Positions 23,663 to 31,648 of a stretch of DNA of 40,660 nucleotides are shown piece by piece (position 1 is the stretch's first letter; each line of letters starts with the position of its first letter). The stretch is from Verrucomicrobiia bacterium (lineage in GTDB: Bacteria > Verrucomicrobiota > Verrucomicrobiia > Limisphaerales > JADLHS01): NCBI GenBank assembly GCA_026125285.1, contig JAHCLO010000003.1, positions 1 through 40,660 of the forward strand, given 5' to 3'. Under the pieces are notes generated by a model. That model was given only the letters and a program-made list of their open reading frames with translations, made no database searches and was not told where the DNA came from. Both the position numbers and the translations under genes were made by a program.

Positions 23663-26026
23663 ATGAAAACTCAAGCCAGCTTGTGCGGAATCTGTGTTCC
23701 TCCGGCCCTTCGTTTCAGCGCCAGCCTGCTCTGGGTCATCTTCCATACCATCCCAGCAGGCGGCGCTGCGTTCACCGACGCCGATTGGATCAGCCTTAAT
23801 CCTCACCCGCCAATCAGCACCGGTTACGGCACGGTCGGGGCCATGTTGGCGGACGGCTCGGGTGGCATTTACGTGGGGGAATCGGCCGGTTCTTTCGGTG
23901 GCTATCCCTTCGAGTATCAGGTTTCCCATTGGGACGGCAACACTTGGAGTTCCCTCGGCCAAGGTTTGGACGGTGTGGTGTTTGCAATGGCCGGAGATGG
24001 AACCAATCTGTATGTGGCAGGGGTGCTGGAAAGTGCCGGCGGAGTGCCAGCTAACATGATCGCAAAATGGAACGGCACCTCATGGTCTGCGCTTGGTTCA
24101 GGATTGAACTACACAGTCCGCGCCCTGGCGGTCAACGGGACCAATCTCTACGTTGGTGGAGGTTTTGGGGAAGCCGGCGGAGCGCCAGCCAATTTTATTG
24201 CCCGATGGGATGGCACCTCCTGGCACGCACTCGGTGCCGGGATGAATGGCTGGGTGTCCGCTCTTCTCCCGCACGGAAACGATCTCTATGTCGGTGGCAG
24301 CTTCACTACAGCAGGGGGCATCGCCGCCAGCAACGTCGCCAAATGGGATGGCACCAATTGGTCTGCCCTTGGGTCCGGGATGGGCGGCGGTGGCCAGTTC
24401 GGCTCCAGTGTCAGTGCGCTCGCAATGGTCGGCGACAATCTCTATGCCGCCGGATATTTTACAATGGCTGGCGGTGCTCCCGCCAATAACATCGCCAAAT
24501 GGAACGGAGTTGACTGGTCAGCGCTTGGCTCGGGCGTCAACGACTACGTGGATGTGTTGACCGCCAACGGGAATGACCTTTACGTGGGTGGTTTCTTCAG
24601 CACGGCGGGCGGTGTCCCGGCCAAAAACATCGCCAAGTGGAACGGCGCGTCGTGGTCCGGAATACCCACGGGTTATCCACTCTACAGTGAAGGTTACAGT
24701 CTGGTGTTCAGCGACACGAATTTCTATGTCGGCTCTGGTTTCGACGTTGTCCGATGGACGGGATCCAACTGGGCACCCACCAGTAAAGGCCTGAGCAACG
24801 ACATTCTCGCCATGGCTGTCAATGGCACGAATCTCTACGTGATTGAGGAGGTCTTTCCGCCGCCGGGCGATGATGATCCGCCTCCACCGATGCAGAACCG
24901 GATCTTGAAACGGGAAGGTGGGAATTGGTCCGAAATCAGCATGGAACTGGACGACATGGCTCTGCTGCTGGCCGCGAGCGAGAACAGGCTGTACGTAGGA
25001 GGATTCTTCACCAGTGTGGACGGGACGCCCGCAAGCCACATTGCCGGCTGGGACGGAGCCACGTGGAGCCCGCTCAGTTCCGGCCTGGATGCTCCGCCCG
25101 AGTTGTTCCTGATGAGCGGCACCAATCTGTATGTCGCGGGAGCTTTTTCCACGGCGGGCGGGGTTCCCGCCAACCGCATCGCGCGCTGGGATGGCACTGC
25201 ATGGTCCGCGCTTGGATTGGGGGTGGACGACGTGATCCTAGGAATGACGGCCAGCGGTACCGATCTCTACATCGCCGGGAATTTCACCACCGCGGGTGGG
25301 ACTCCCGCCCAAGAGACTGCAAAATGGGATGGCAGCACGTGGAGTTCGCTTGGGGCTGGCTTCGCGGGTTCCGGCCCATGGGGCGCCGAAGTGCGCGCAC
25401 TGGCGGTCGTTGGTACGAACCTTTACGCGGGCGGCTTCTTTCAGACTGCGGGTGGGGTGTCCGCCACCAATATCGCGCGTTGGGATGGAAACGCCTGGCA
25501 TCCATTGGGAACCGGGATTGCCGAGCCTTTCACTTCCACTGGAGGCTATGTGCTCGCACTGGCAGCGCACGGCAACGACCTCTATGTCGGCGGATACTTC
25601 ACCTCTGCCGGCGGCGTTCCGGCGCGATGCATCGCCAAATGGGACGGCAACGTGTGGTCCGCGCTGGGTTCGGGTGTGGACTACACGATCTATCAACTGG
25701 AGGCGGACAACGCCGGGCATCTGTTCATCCGGGGAGATTTCCAGTTTGGCGGAACCACCGCCTCACCTCGAATCCTGCAAGCCAACATCGGCCTGAATCT
25801 TCTCGGTGGCAGATTTGCAAATCCGGCCTACTCGTCACTGACGGGATTTACCGCCACCTTCACCGATGCCAAGGTTGGTCAACCGTATCGCATTCAAACC
25901 AAGCCGATGATCGCCGTTGGCGATTGGACCGACTTGACCAATTTTATTTACAGCGGGCCGATCGTCATCTCGGATTCTCCCCTCGGTACAGTCACCAACA
26001 GACTATACCGTGCAGTCACTCCTTGA
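23663..26026 (+). CDS. Exported 13-repeat propeller-like protein
   Basis: A 787-residue protein. A signal peptide (about 15-36, 'LRFSASLLWVIFHTIPAGG') is followed by about 13 repeats of roughly 45-50 residues of the form 'NLYVGGxFTTAGGxPANNIAxWDGTxWSALGSGx', several imperfect near the middle ('NFYVGSGFDVV', 'NLYVIEEVFPP'). Such repeats fold as beta-propeller blades, so two propellers could be formed. The C-terminus ('GFTATFTDAKVGQPYRIQ', 'NRLYRAVTP') is the Ig/FN3-like end shared with other proteins here. The ATG at 23663 is chosen because it lies 31 nt from the promoter motif; an upstream in-frame ATG overlaps the motif. I know no enzymatic activity for the family; probably extracellular binding or matrix. 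Confidence 0.85.
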   Translation: MKTQASLCGICVPPALRFSASLLWVIFHTIPAGGAAFTDADWISLNPHPPISTGYGTVGAMLADGSGGIYVGESAGSFGGYPFEYQVSHWDGNTWSSLGQGLDGVVFAMAGDGTNLYVAGVLESAGGVPANMIAKWNGTSWSALGSGLNYTVRALAVNGTNLYVGGGFGEAGGAPANFIARWDGTSWHALGAGMNGWVSALLPHGNDLYVGGSFTTAGGIAASNVAKWDGTNWSALGSGMGGGGQFGSSVSALAMVGDNLYAAGYFTMAGGAPANNIAKWNGVDWSALGSGVNDYVDVLTANGNDLYVGGFFSTAGGVPAKNIAKWNGASWSGIPTGYPLYSEGYSLVFSDTNFYVGSGFDVVRWTGSNWAPTSKGLSNDILAMAVNGTNLYVIEEVFPPPGDDDPPPPMQNRILKREGGNWSEISMELDDMALLLAASENRLYVGGFFTSVDGTPASHIAGWDGATWSPLSSGLDAPPELFLMSGTNLYVAGAFSTAGGVPANRIARWDGTAWSALGLGVDDVILGMTASGTDLYIAGNFTTAGGTPAQETAKWDGSTWSSLGAGFAGSGPWGAEVRALAVVGTNLYAGGFFQTAGGVSATNIARWDGNAWHPLGTGIAEPFTSTGGYVLALAAHGNDLYVGGYFTSAGGVPARCIAKWDGNVWSALGSGVDYTIYQLEADNAGHLFIRGDFQFGGTTASPRILQANIGLNLLGGRFANPAYSSLTGFTATFTDAKVGQPYRIQTKPMIAVGDWTDLTNFIYSGPIVISDSPLGTVTNRLYRAVTP

Positions 26027-26313
26027 TGGGTGAGCGTGGCGGTATTCCAATGCCCCAAGCAACAGCGGATTCATCTCCACTGGCAACAAGTCTCGAACCT
26101 CCTGTCGTCTCTCACCGTTTGGAGCGGCATTGCATGCCTGCTCAAATCTCGATCAACTGGCACTCATCCGACTCAGAACCAATCGCAGATTCGGTGGGTG
26201 TGCCATCAATGATCCAGTGGTCAGTATCGCGATCACCTGCGCCACTGCCCCGAAAGTTCCGTTCGCGAGGGGTTGAGGTCGGCGGTGGATGCGATTACTT
26301 TCGGCCTTGCCCC

Positions 26314-28236
26314 ATGAATGATCCCGGAAATCGAATTGGTGACGAAGCCGCCTTGCGGCTGGTCGTCGAAGGCACGGTGGCCGAAACGGGCGCGGAATTC
26401 TTCCGGGCGCTGGTGAAGAATCTGGCCGCTGTGATGGGCACCTTGGGCGCATGGGTCACGGAATACCTCCCGGAGCAGCAACGGTTGCGGGCCCATGCTT
26501 TCTGGTTGAAAGGGGAGTTCGTGGAGAACTTTGAGTACCACATTGCGGGTACGGCCTGCGCGCCGGTGGTGGAAGCCAGGAAACTCATTCACATTCCCGA
26601 CCGTCTGATCGAACTGTATCCCGGCGACCCGGACCTGGTTTCAATCAAGGCCGTCAGCTATCTGGGGACGCCGCTGCTGGGTACGGATGGCAGCGTCATT
26701 GGCCACTTGTCCGTGCTGGACGACAAACCCATGCCAGTGGTGCCGCGTTTGTTTTCATTGTTCGAGATTTTTGCCGCCCGTGCGGCGGCGGAATCCCGCC
26801 GCCTGAAAATCGAACAACAGGTGCGGGCCCGCGAAGAGGAGTTGAGCGCGCTGCTGGAAAGCGCCATGGACGCGGTGGTGGTGCTGGATGCGCAGATGGC
26901 AATCACGCGGGTCAACCCGGCGGCTGAACGCTTGTTGGGCTGCACGGCGGAGGATTTGTTGGGCGAGCGTCTGCCGGACTTCTTGGCCGCCGACAGCGTG
27001 ACGCGCCTCGAAGCGTTCGTGCGCGAACTCGACTGCCGCCCGGCCGGCCAGCGGCAACTTTGGATTCCACAGAGTCTCACGGCGCGCCGCTGGGATCATA
27101 GCACGTTCCCCGCGGAAGCGACGTTGTCTCGCTTCGAGAAACGCGGGCAGACGTTTCATACGTTGATTCTCCGCAACGTGAACGACCGCCTCGAAGCCGA
27201 GCGGCAGATTGATGCCCTCACGGCCCAGGCCGAATACCTCCGCGAAGAAATCAAGGCGCTCCACAACTTCGACGAAATCCTCGGGTGTAGCGCCGCGCTG
27301 CGCCGCGTGTTGGAGGACGTGCAACAAGTCGCGCCCACGAACGCGGTGGTGTTGATCCAGGGCGAGACCGGCACCGGAAAGGAATTATTCGCCCGCGCCA
27401 TCCATGCCGCCAGTGCGCGACGCGACAAGCCAATGGTAACGGTAAATTGCGCGGCCATTCCCGCCACGCTGATGGAGAGCGAGTTCTTCGGACACGAGAA
27501 GGGTGCGTTCACCGGCGCCACCGGCAAACGCGAGGGCCGCTTCGCGCTGGCGAACGGCGGCACATTGTTCCTCGATGAAGTGGGCGAGTTGCCGCTGGAT
27601 TTGCAGGGCAAGTTGCTGCGGGTCCTGCAGGAGGGCACGTTCGAGCCGGTCGGCAGTTCAGTCACCCGCAAAGCGGACGCGCGGGTGGTGGCCGCCACCA
27701 ATCGTAATTTGTTACAGGAGGTGAAGGACGGCCGCTTTCGCGAAGACCTTTACTACCGGCTCAACGTTTTCCCCATCCAACTGCCGCCGCTGCGTGAGCG
27801 CGCGGACGACATCGCGATCCTGGCCGAGGCGTTCGCGAAGCGGTTCGCGCGGCGCATGGGCCGGAAGCTCGCGCCCCTGACGCCGGATTGCGCCCGCCGC
27901 CTGCAAGCCTGCGCGTGGCCGGGCAATGTGCGTGAACTGGAGAACGTGATCGAGCGCGCCGTGATCACGGCGCAGAACGGGCGCTTGAATCTGGATCGCG
28001 CGTTGCCGGAAGCCGGGACTCAGGCGGCCTCCAATGTAAGCGGGACAAGCTCCATCGAAACCCACATCCGCACGGTGCGCGAACTGGAGGAACTGGAGCG
28101 CGAGAACATCCGACGCGCGTTGGAGGCCGCCAAGGGGCGCGTGGCCGGCGACGGCGGTGCGGCCAGTTTGCTGGGCATGAAACCCTCCACGCTCAACTCT
28201 CGCATCAAGGCCCTGGGGCTCAAACGCACTGCCTGA
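26314..28236 (+). CDS. Sigma-54-dependent activator, GAF-PAS-AAA+-Fis
   Basis: A 640-residue regulator. A GAF-like sensor (about 10-165) is followed by a PAS domain (about 173-290), then the AAA+ domain (about 318-555): Walker A GETGTGKE at 350-357, GAFTGA at 397-402 (contacts sigma-54), Walker B 'TLFLDEVGE' with D421/E422, and the sensor regions. A Fis-type helix-turn-helix (about 600-640, 'AASLLGMKPSTLNSRIKALG') binds DNA. It activates sigma-54 promoters with ATP hydrolysis after a signal to GAF/PAS, but no receiver domain is present. The frame is open far upstream, through the 3' half of the propeller gene in another frame, so the ATG at 26314 is chosen as start. Its targets are unknown; no clear -24/-12 promoter was found. 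Confidence 0.92.
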   Translation: MNDPGNRIGDEAALRLVVEGTVAETGAEFFRALVKNLAAVMGTLGAWVTEYLPEQQRLRAHAFWLKGEFVENFEYHIAGTACAPVVEARKLIHIPDRLIELYPGDPDLVSIKAVSYLGTPLLGTDGSVIGHLSVLDDKPMPVVPRLFSLFEIFAARAAAESRRLKIEQQVRAREEELSALLESAMDAVVVLDAQMAITRVNPAAERLLGCTAEDLLGERLPDFLAADSVTRLEAFVRELDCRPAGQRQLWIPQSLTARRWDHSTFPAEATLSRFEKRGQTFHTLILRNVNDRLEAERQIDALTAQAEYLREEIKALHNFDEILGCSAALRRVLEDVQQVAPTNAVVLIQGETGTGKELFARAIHAASARRDKPMVTVNCAAIPATLMESEFFGHEKGAFTGATGKREGRFALANGGTLFLDEVGELPLDLQGKLLRVLQEGTFEPVGSSVTRKADARVVAATNRNLLQEVKDGRFREDLYYRLNVFPIQLPPLRERADDIAILAEAFAKRFARRMGRKLAPLTPDCARRLQACAWPGNVRELENVIERAVITAQNGRLNLDRALPEAGTQAASNVSGTSSIETHIRTVRELEELERENIRRALEAAKGRVAGDGGAASLLGMKPSTLNSRIKALGLKRTA

Positions 28237-28456
28237 CGGGAAACTTCATCGAAGCCAAATCCAGCCACGGATTCGGACAACAGCTTGCATCCCTCAGCAA
28301 TTCCAAGGGAACCTTTCGGAGCAAAACACCAATCGAACCGCAATCTTCCTCGCGCAATTCCAGCGGCAAAGGAAACAATTCGGAATTGATGTCATGCCAG
28401 TCTCGCCATGTTCGCTGTTTTGTAGCAGCGATCAGCTTCTTTGCCGCTCCTATCAC
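28220..28456 (-). CDS. Small protein coupled to hicB, function unknown
   Basis: A 78-residue frame whose GTG start (28456) overlaps the hicB stop by 4 nt (gtga), the classical arrangement for translational coupling. It includes 'TWRDWHDINSELFPLP' and 'NPWLDLASMKFPVR', and is polar without signal or TM. Its end overlaps the 3' end of the sigma-54 activator gene (opposite strand) by 17 bp. I do not recognise the family; it might be a third component of the module, or a passenger. Confidence 0.5.
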   Translation of the reverse strand: MIGAAKKLIAATKQRTWRDWHDINSELFPLPLELREEDCGSIGVLLRKVPLELLRDASCCPNPWLDLASMKFPVRQCV

Positions 28457-28800
28457 GCCTTCACCAACGTTTTCACGCAATAACTGTTCAAGCTTTCCCC
28501 GGCGGCCAGGGCTTTTGCAGCCAGCCGGCGGTGCAAGGCCGGCTCAACCCGCAACACAAACTTCCCGCTGAATTCTTTCTTGCTCAAAGGTTCGGGCAGG
28601 TCGTGTCCGTCCTTTGCCAGCAGCTCAATCATTTCCTCCACGGCTGCGCACAATTCGGTATAGACCTTGGCTTCATCGTTGCCATGCACGCCCCCCAGCA
28701 TGAGTTCCGGGCAGCGGCCAATGAAGCACTCATCCTCGGCGCTCCACTCGACAAACTTCGCGTAGCGCGCGGCCCGTTCCTTGATCTGTTTGCGTGTCAT
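28453..28800 (-). CDS. hicB: HicB-type antitoxin
   Basis: A 115-residue protein with an N-terminal HicB-like partial RNase H fold ('YAKFVEWSAEDECFIGRCPEL', 'VYTELCAAVEEMIELLAKDG') and a C-terminal DNA-binding end ('GKFVLRVEPALHRRLAAKAL', 'SLNSYCVKTLVKA') of ribbon-helix-helix type. It should bind the toxin and repress the operon. The order is hicA-hicB with 7 bp between the genes, as is usual. A third gene is coupled downstream. Confidence 0.85.
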   Translation of the reverse strand: MTRKQIKERAARYAKFVEWSAEDECFIGRCPELMLGGVHGNDEAKVYTELCAAVEEMIELLAKDGHDLPEPLSKKEFSGKFVLRVEPALHRRLAAKALAAGESLNSYCVKTLVKA

Positions 28801-28807
28801 AAAAACT

Positions 28808-29002
28808 TCACTCTTTGGCCGCAGCCACGGCCCGTTTCACGTCCCGTTCCTGGTAATGCTTGGCGTCGTCACCCGCGCCGCCGCTCACCGTCACGCGCGG
28901 CCCCTTCGGATGAATGAAATTCCGATCGCTGCCCTTGCCGCCCCGGTTCACAAAGCCGGCCTGCTCCAGGTCGGCAATCAACTGTCGCACCTTGCGCGGC
29001 AT
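28808..29002 (-). CDS. hicA: HicA-type toxin, altered catalytic motif
   Basis: A 64-residue dsRBD-like HicA ('MPRKVRQLIADLEQAGF', 'GKGSDRNFIHPKG', 'KHYQERDVKRAV'). HicA toxins cut mRNA using a histidine in the GSH motif. Here the motif reads GSD (codon gat, one base from cat), so the active-site His seems to be lost, though a second His (in FIHP) remains. The length and remaining residues are normal. It could be an inactivated toxin kept with an immunity-like antitoxin, or a variant using the other His. Confidence 0.82.
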   Translation of the reverse strand: MPRKVRQLIADLEQAGFVNRGGKGSDRNFIHPKGPRVTVSGGAGDDAKHYQERDVKRAVAAAKE

Positions 29003-29242
29003 GTCAGTATCAGTCCAGTATCACCTGCCGTCAACCTAGCGCGAAACCCGGTGAAACGTCAAGAAATGCTGCGCGAAGCAATGACGCACGTTTCTTCCCA
29101 AGCAGCCTTTTCGCTGGCGTGCTGTCGTCGAGGCTCGAAAGGATCATGGGCGGCTACCCTTTGAGACGGGCACGTTGGAAGCGACTCATTACATCGGTCT
29201 GGCGTGTAAGAACTCTCGCCACTGACTAAGGCAAAGCACCCG

Positions 29243-29608
29243 TCATCTCATCTTCTCTATATCCGAAGCCGAATGTGCGGGCGGATTGTCCCCCGCCGCC
29301 TTGAGAATGTCTCCGCCGTTGATTGGGCGAGTCTGCGCCAGTGCTACGCGGGCAGCTTCATTGACGACGAATTCAATCTCCGCACTGGTGTAGTTCTCAA
29401 GTTCACCGGCGCAAGCGTGCCAGTCCACGGTGTCTTGCGGACGGTTCGCCATGCACAGGCGGAGCAATTCCACGCGAGCCTCGTAATCAGGCGTGCCGAT
29501 GAAAAACTTTTTGTCGAGGCGCCCGGGTCGCATCACGGCGGGGTCAATCCGGTCGGGTAGATTGGTCGCGCCAATGACGAGAATCTTGTTCTTGCCGCAC
29601 TCGTTCAT
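29243..29608 (-). pseudogene. AAA ATPase, 5'-truncated fragment
   Basis: The second half of an FtsH/Cdc48-type AAA module: 'GKNKILVIGATNLPDRIDPA' (SRH region), 'MRPGRLDKKFFIG' with the arginine finger area, and a lid helical part to 'TSAEIEFVVNEAARVAL'. Walker A, Walker B and everything before are missing. Upstream, at about 29604-29612, sequence changes to integrase. A non-functional relic made by recombination. Confidence 0.75.
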
Positions 29609-29611
29609 CCC

Positions 29612-30440
29612 AGCGCAACCGGAGCGTTTCATTCCGCCGGGCGCCGGTGTAAGCCATCACCTTGATGTAATCGGCAAATTGCTAGGCGTTTTTGAGCGGT
29701 TGCCCCTTCTCGTCCCCCTTCGCCAGCCGGCCCTCCCGGAACAAGGGTTGAAAAGCCACCTCGCAAAGCTTGGCAACGTCCGCCGGAGTCACCAAAGCCC
29801 GTTTGATCTGCCGTTCGCGCAATTTGGTAAGGTCCTGCATCGGCAGACTCTTGACGTGCCCCTCCAACTTGGCGTGTTTGCACAAGCCGCGCAGCGCCAT
29901 CACTGCCAGGTTTGCCGAGCGGTTGCTGTATTTCGCCCGGAGCAACTTGTCCCGGAAGCGCGTAATATGCGTGGGCTTGATCTGGCTCAGGCGCAAGTGC
30001 CCAATCTCCCCCGCCCACTTCGCCAACAGAGCCTTTTCCTTTTCCACCGTGGCGGCGCGTTTCGCGCCCGTGCTCGCCAATGTCTCCCGATGCTCCGCAT
30101 ATTCGGGAATGTAAGAGGCGAGCGTTGGCACCCGTCCCGGTGCGGGAAACTCATCGTCGCGATTCTGCGTGCGCAATCGTTCCAGCGCCGCTCGCGCTTC
30201 CGGCAACGTTGTGATGGGTGCGTCTCGATCATCCTTCAATGCAATCCAGCGCGGACGCATCTTGCCCGACTCCATCGCCAGCGAAGTCACGCGGGCGATG
30301 TAATGGCCGTTCCGCGTCCACAATCCGCGAATCGGTTGCTTGCGCCCGTCCAGTGCCTTCTGGTACTTGTGGCGACGATGACTGACATGAGAATTAACTG
30401 GCGGACCAGCGACGTTACTTGCCGTTTCATTGCGATTCAT
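29612..30440 (-). pseudogene. Tyrosine integrase, amber stop and 3' truncation
   Basis: The first 252 codons contain a phage-type core-binding domain ('ATVEKEKALLAKWAGEIGHL', 'THITRFRDKLL', 'NLAVMALRGLCKHA'). An in-frame TAG (29682-29684) then interrupts the gene. Beyond it the same frame continues 'QFADYIKVMAYTGARRNETL', the catalytic box with the first Arg, proving that the stop is internal. At about 29612 the sequence joins an AAA ATPase fragment, so the H-R-Y catalytic part is lost. It lies 68 bp from tRNA-Leu, the typical target of such enzymes, so it is probably what remains of an integrated island. Confidence 0.82.
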
Positions 30441-30508
30441 GCCGCAGCAAGTGTCGCAAAGTCAAGTCAGCCATGTTTAATCATGATAAGTAATTGATTA
30501 TTAAACTT

Positions 30509-30596
30509 GCCGGTGTGGCGAAATGGCAGACGCACAGGACTTAAAATCCTGGGACTGTAAAAAGTCGTGTCGGTTCGAGTCCGACCACCGGTACCA
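30509..30596 (+). tRNA. tRNA-Leu (UAA)
   Basis: An 88-nt class II tRNA including encoded CCA (30594-30596). The acceptor stem gccggtg/caccggt closes with one G-T pair. The anticodon stem-loop is cagga-cttaaaa-tcctg with anticodon taa at 30542-30544. A long variable arm follows, then the T arm gtcgg-ttcgagt-ccgac (30569-30585). The AT-rich stretch just upstream (30475-30506, with a 7-bp inverted repeat gtttaat/attaaac) may hold its promoter or integrase-binding DNA. It neighbours the broken integrase. Confidence 0.95.
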
Positions 30597-30695
30597 ACTT
30601 CGCGTTCCTTTGCGACGGCAACCTTGGAGATTGGCACGAGAGTCTTGTCAGTGCCCGGTTGACGTCGGTCAAAGAGACCAAGCTTGCAGGTGCAG

Positions 30696-31493
30696 CTACG
30701 GCGACAGGGGACGGATTTCCACATTGCGGAAATCTACCGGATGGCTCTCGGCTTGCAGCGCGAGATAGCCGCCGTGCAACATCAGGTTGTCGTCGCGAAT
30801 GAGTTTCCTGGCGTCGCCGTCGCCGGGGTCGAGTTGCGGGCGCTCATATTCTAGGACCGCTTCCCCGTTGATCCGGTGAACGATGCGCTCGTTGCCCCGC
30901 ACCTCGATTTCAGCTTTGACCCATTGTTCGCCGTGAAACGTAGGCGAACGGGAGTTGACGCAGTGCGGCGTAAAGAGTTTGCCCTGCATAACCACATGCG
31001 TGCCGGGTGTGCAAAGATTGCCCGTGGGACGCGGATTCTGACCGTCGCCACCGAGAAGCTGCACTTCGATGGAAACGGGAAAATCCTGGTCCTTGCCCAT
31101 GCTGGCGGGCGGCTGGGAATGAATCATCACTCCGCTGTTGCGGAGCGCCCAGCCCGGTCCGCCCGGCGTTTGGCGCCCAACAAAGCGGTATTCAAGGCGC
31201 AGCACGTAGTTCGAGTACGGTGTCCGGTAAAAGAGATGGCCGAACCGACCATCGAAGTTCGTGTAGTTATCGTAGGCCACGCGCAGAAGGCCGTCCTCGA
31301 CCCGGAATGTGTTGGCGTAATTCTCTCCCAGTTCAAACCCCTTGAACTTGGGGGTCCAGCCAGCGAGGTCCTTGCCATTGAAAAGCGGCGTCCATTTCTC
31401 GGTGGTGGGCGGATCCGCCCCGACGCACGCGAAAGCAAATACCGTCAGCAGTAGAACGAGCGGGTGACTCGACCAAAACAATCGTATTCTCAT
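30696..31493 (-). CDS. Secreted DUF1080 (3-keto-disaccharide hydrolase-like) protein
   Basis: A 265-residue protein with a signal peptide (about 1-27, 'LVLLLTVFAFACVGAD') and one DUF1080 domain of concanavalin-like fold: 'WTPLFNGKDLAGW', 'YANTFRVEDGLLRVAYDNY', 'NYVLRLEYRF', 'NSGVMIHSQ', 'VSIEVQLLGG' and the closing 'HGGYLALQAESHPVDFRNVEI'. The family is abundant in Verrucomicrobia and Planctomycetes, and some members hydrolyse 3-keto glycosides. It is exported and probably acts in periplasmic carbohydrate breakdown. The ATG at 31493 opens the signal peptide; the frame continues upstream without one. It is divergent from the helicase gene 155 bp away. Confidence 0.88.
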   Translation of the reverse strand: MRIRLFWSSHPLVLLLTVFAFACVGADPPTTEKWTPLFNGKDLAGWTPKFKGFELGENYANTFRVEDGLLRVAYDNYTNFDGRFGHLFYRTPYSNYVLRLEYRFVGRQTPGGPGWALRNSGVMIHSQPPASMGKDQDFPVSIEVQLLGGDGQNPRPTGNLCTPGTHVVMQGKLFTPHCVNSRSPTFHGEQWVKAEIEVRGNERIVHRINGEAVLEYERPQLDPGDGDARKLIRDDNLMLHGGYLALQAESHPVDFRNVEIRPLSP

Positions 31494-31648
31494 TTGCGAG
31501 AGTGTGGCGCGGACGTGTTCGCCGTGCAATGGCGTAGTATGGTGATTCAGTTTCGGGCTGCTTGTTCCCACCCTGTGCGTCGTTGCTTCCAGGCGCGCGG
31601 GCCGTTACCGTTCGATCATCTGAATTTGCGTTCGACCTTCTCACACCG

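Noticed and set aside
23663..26026. Repeats in the 13-repeat propeller as a CRISPR-like or DNA repeat array
   Set aside because: The periodicity is at protein level with many synonymous changes; there are no identical direct repeats with spacers.
26208..26236. TGATCC upstream of the sigma-54 activator as a fifth promoter motif
   Set aside because: No CGTA-type box is present at the 17-nt spacing.
24925..26313. A 463-codon upstream extension of the sigma-54 activator frame
   Set aside because: It overlaps the propeller gene in another frame and has no domain; the GAF domain begins just after the ATG at 26314.
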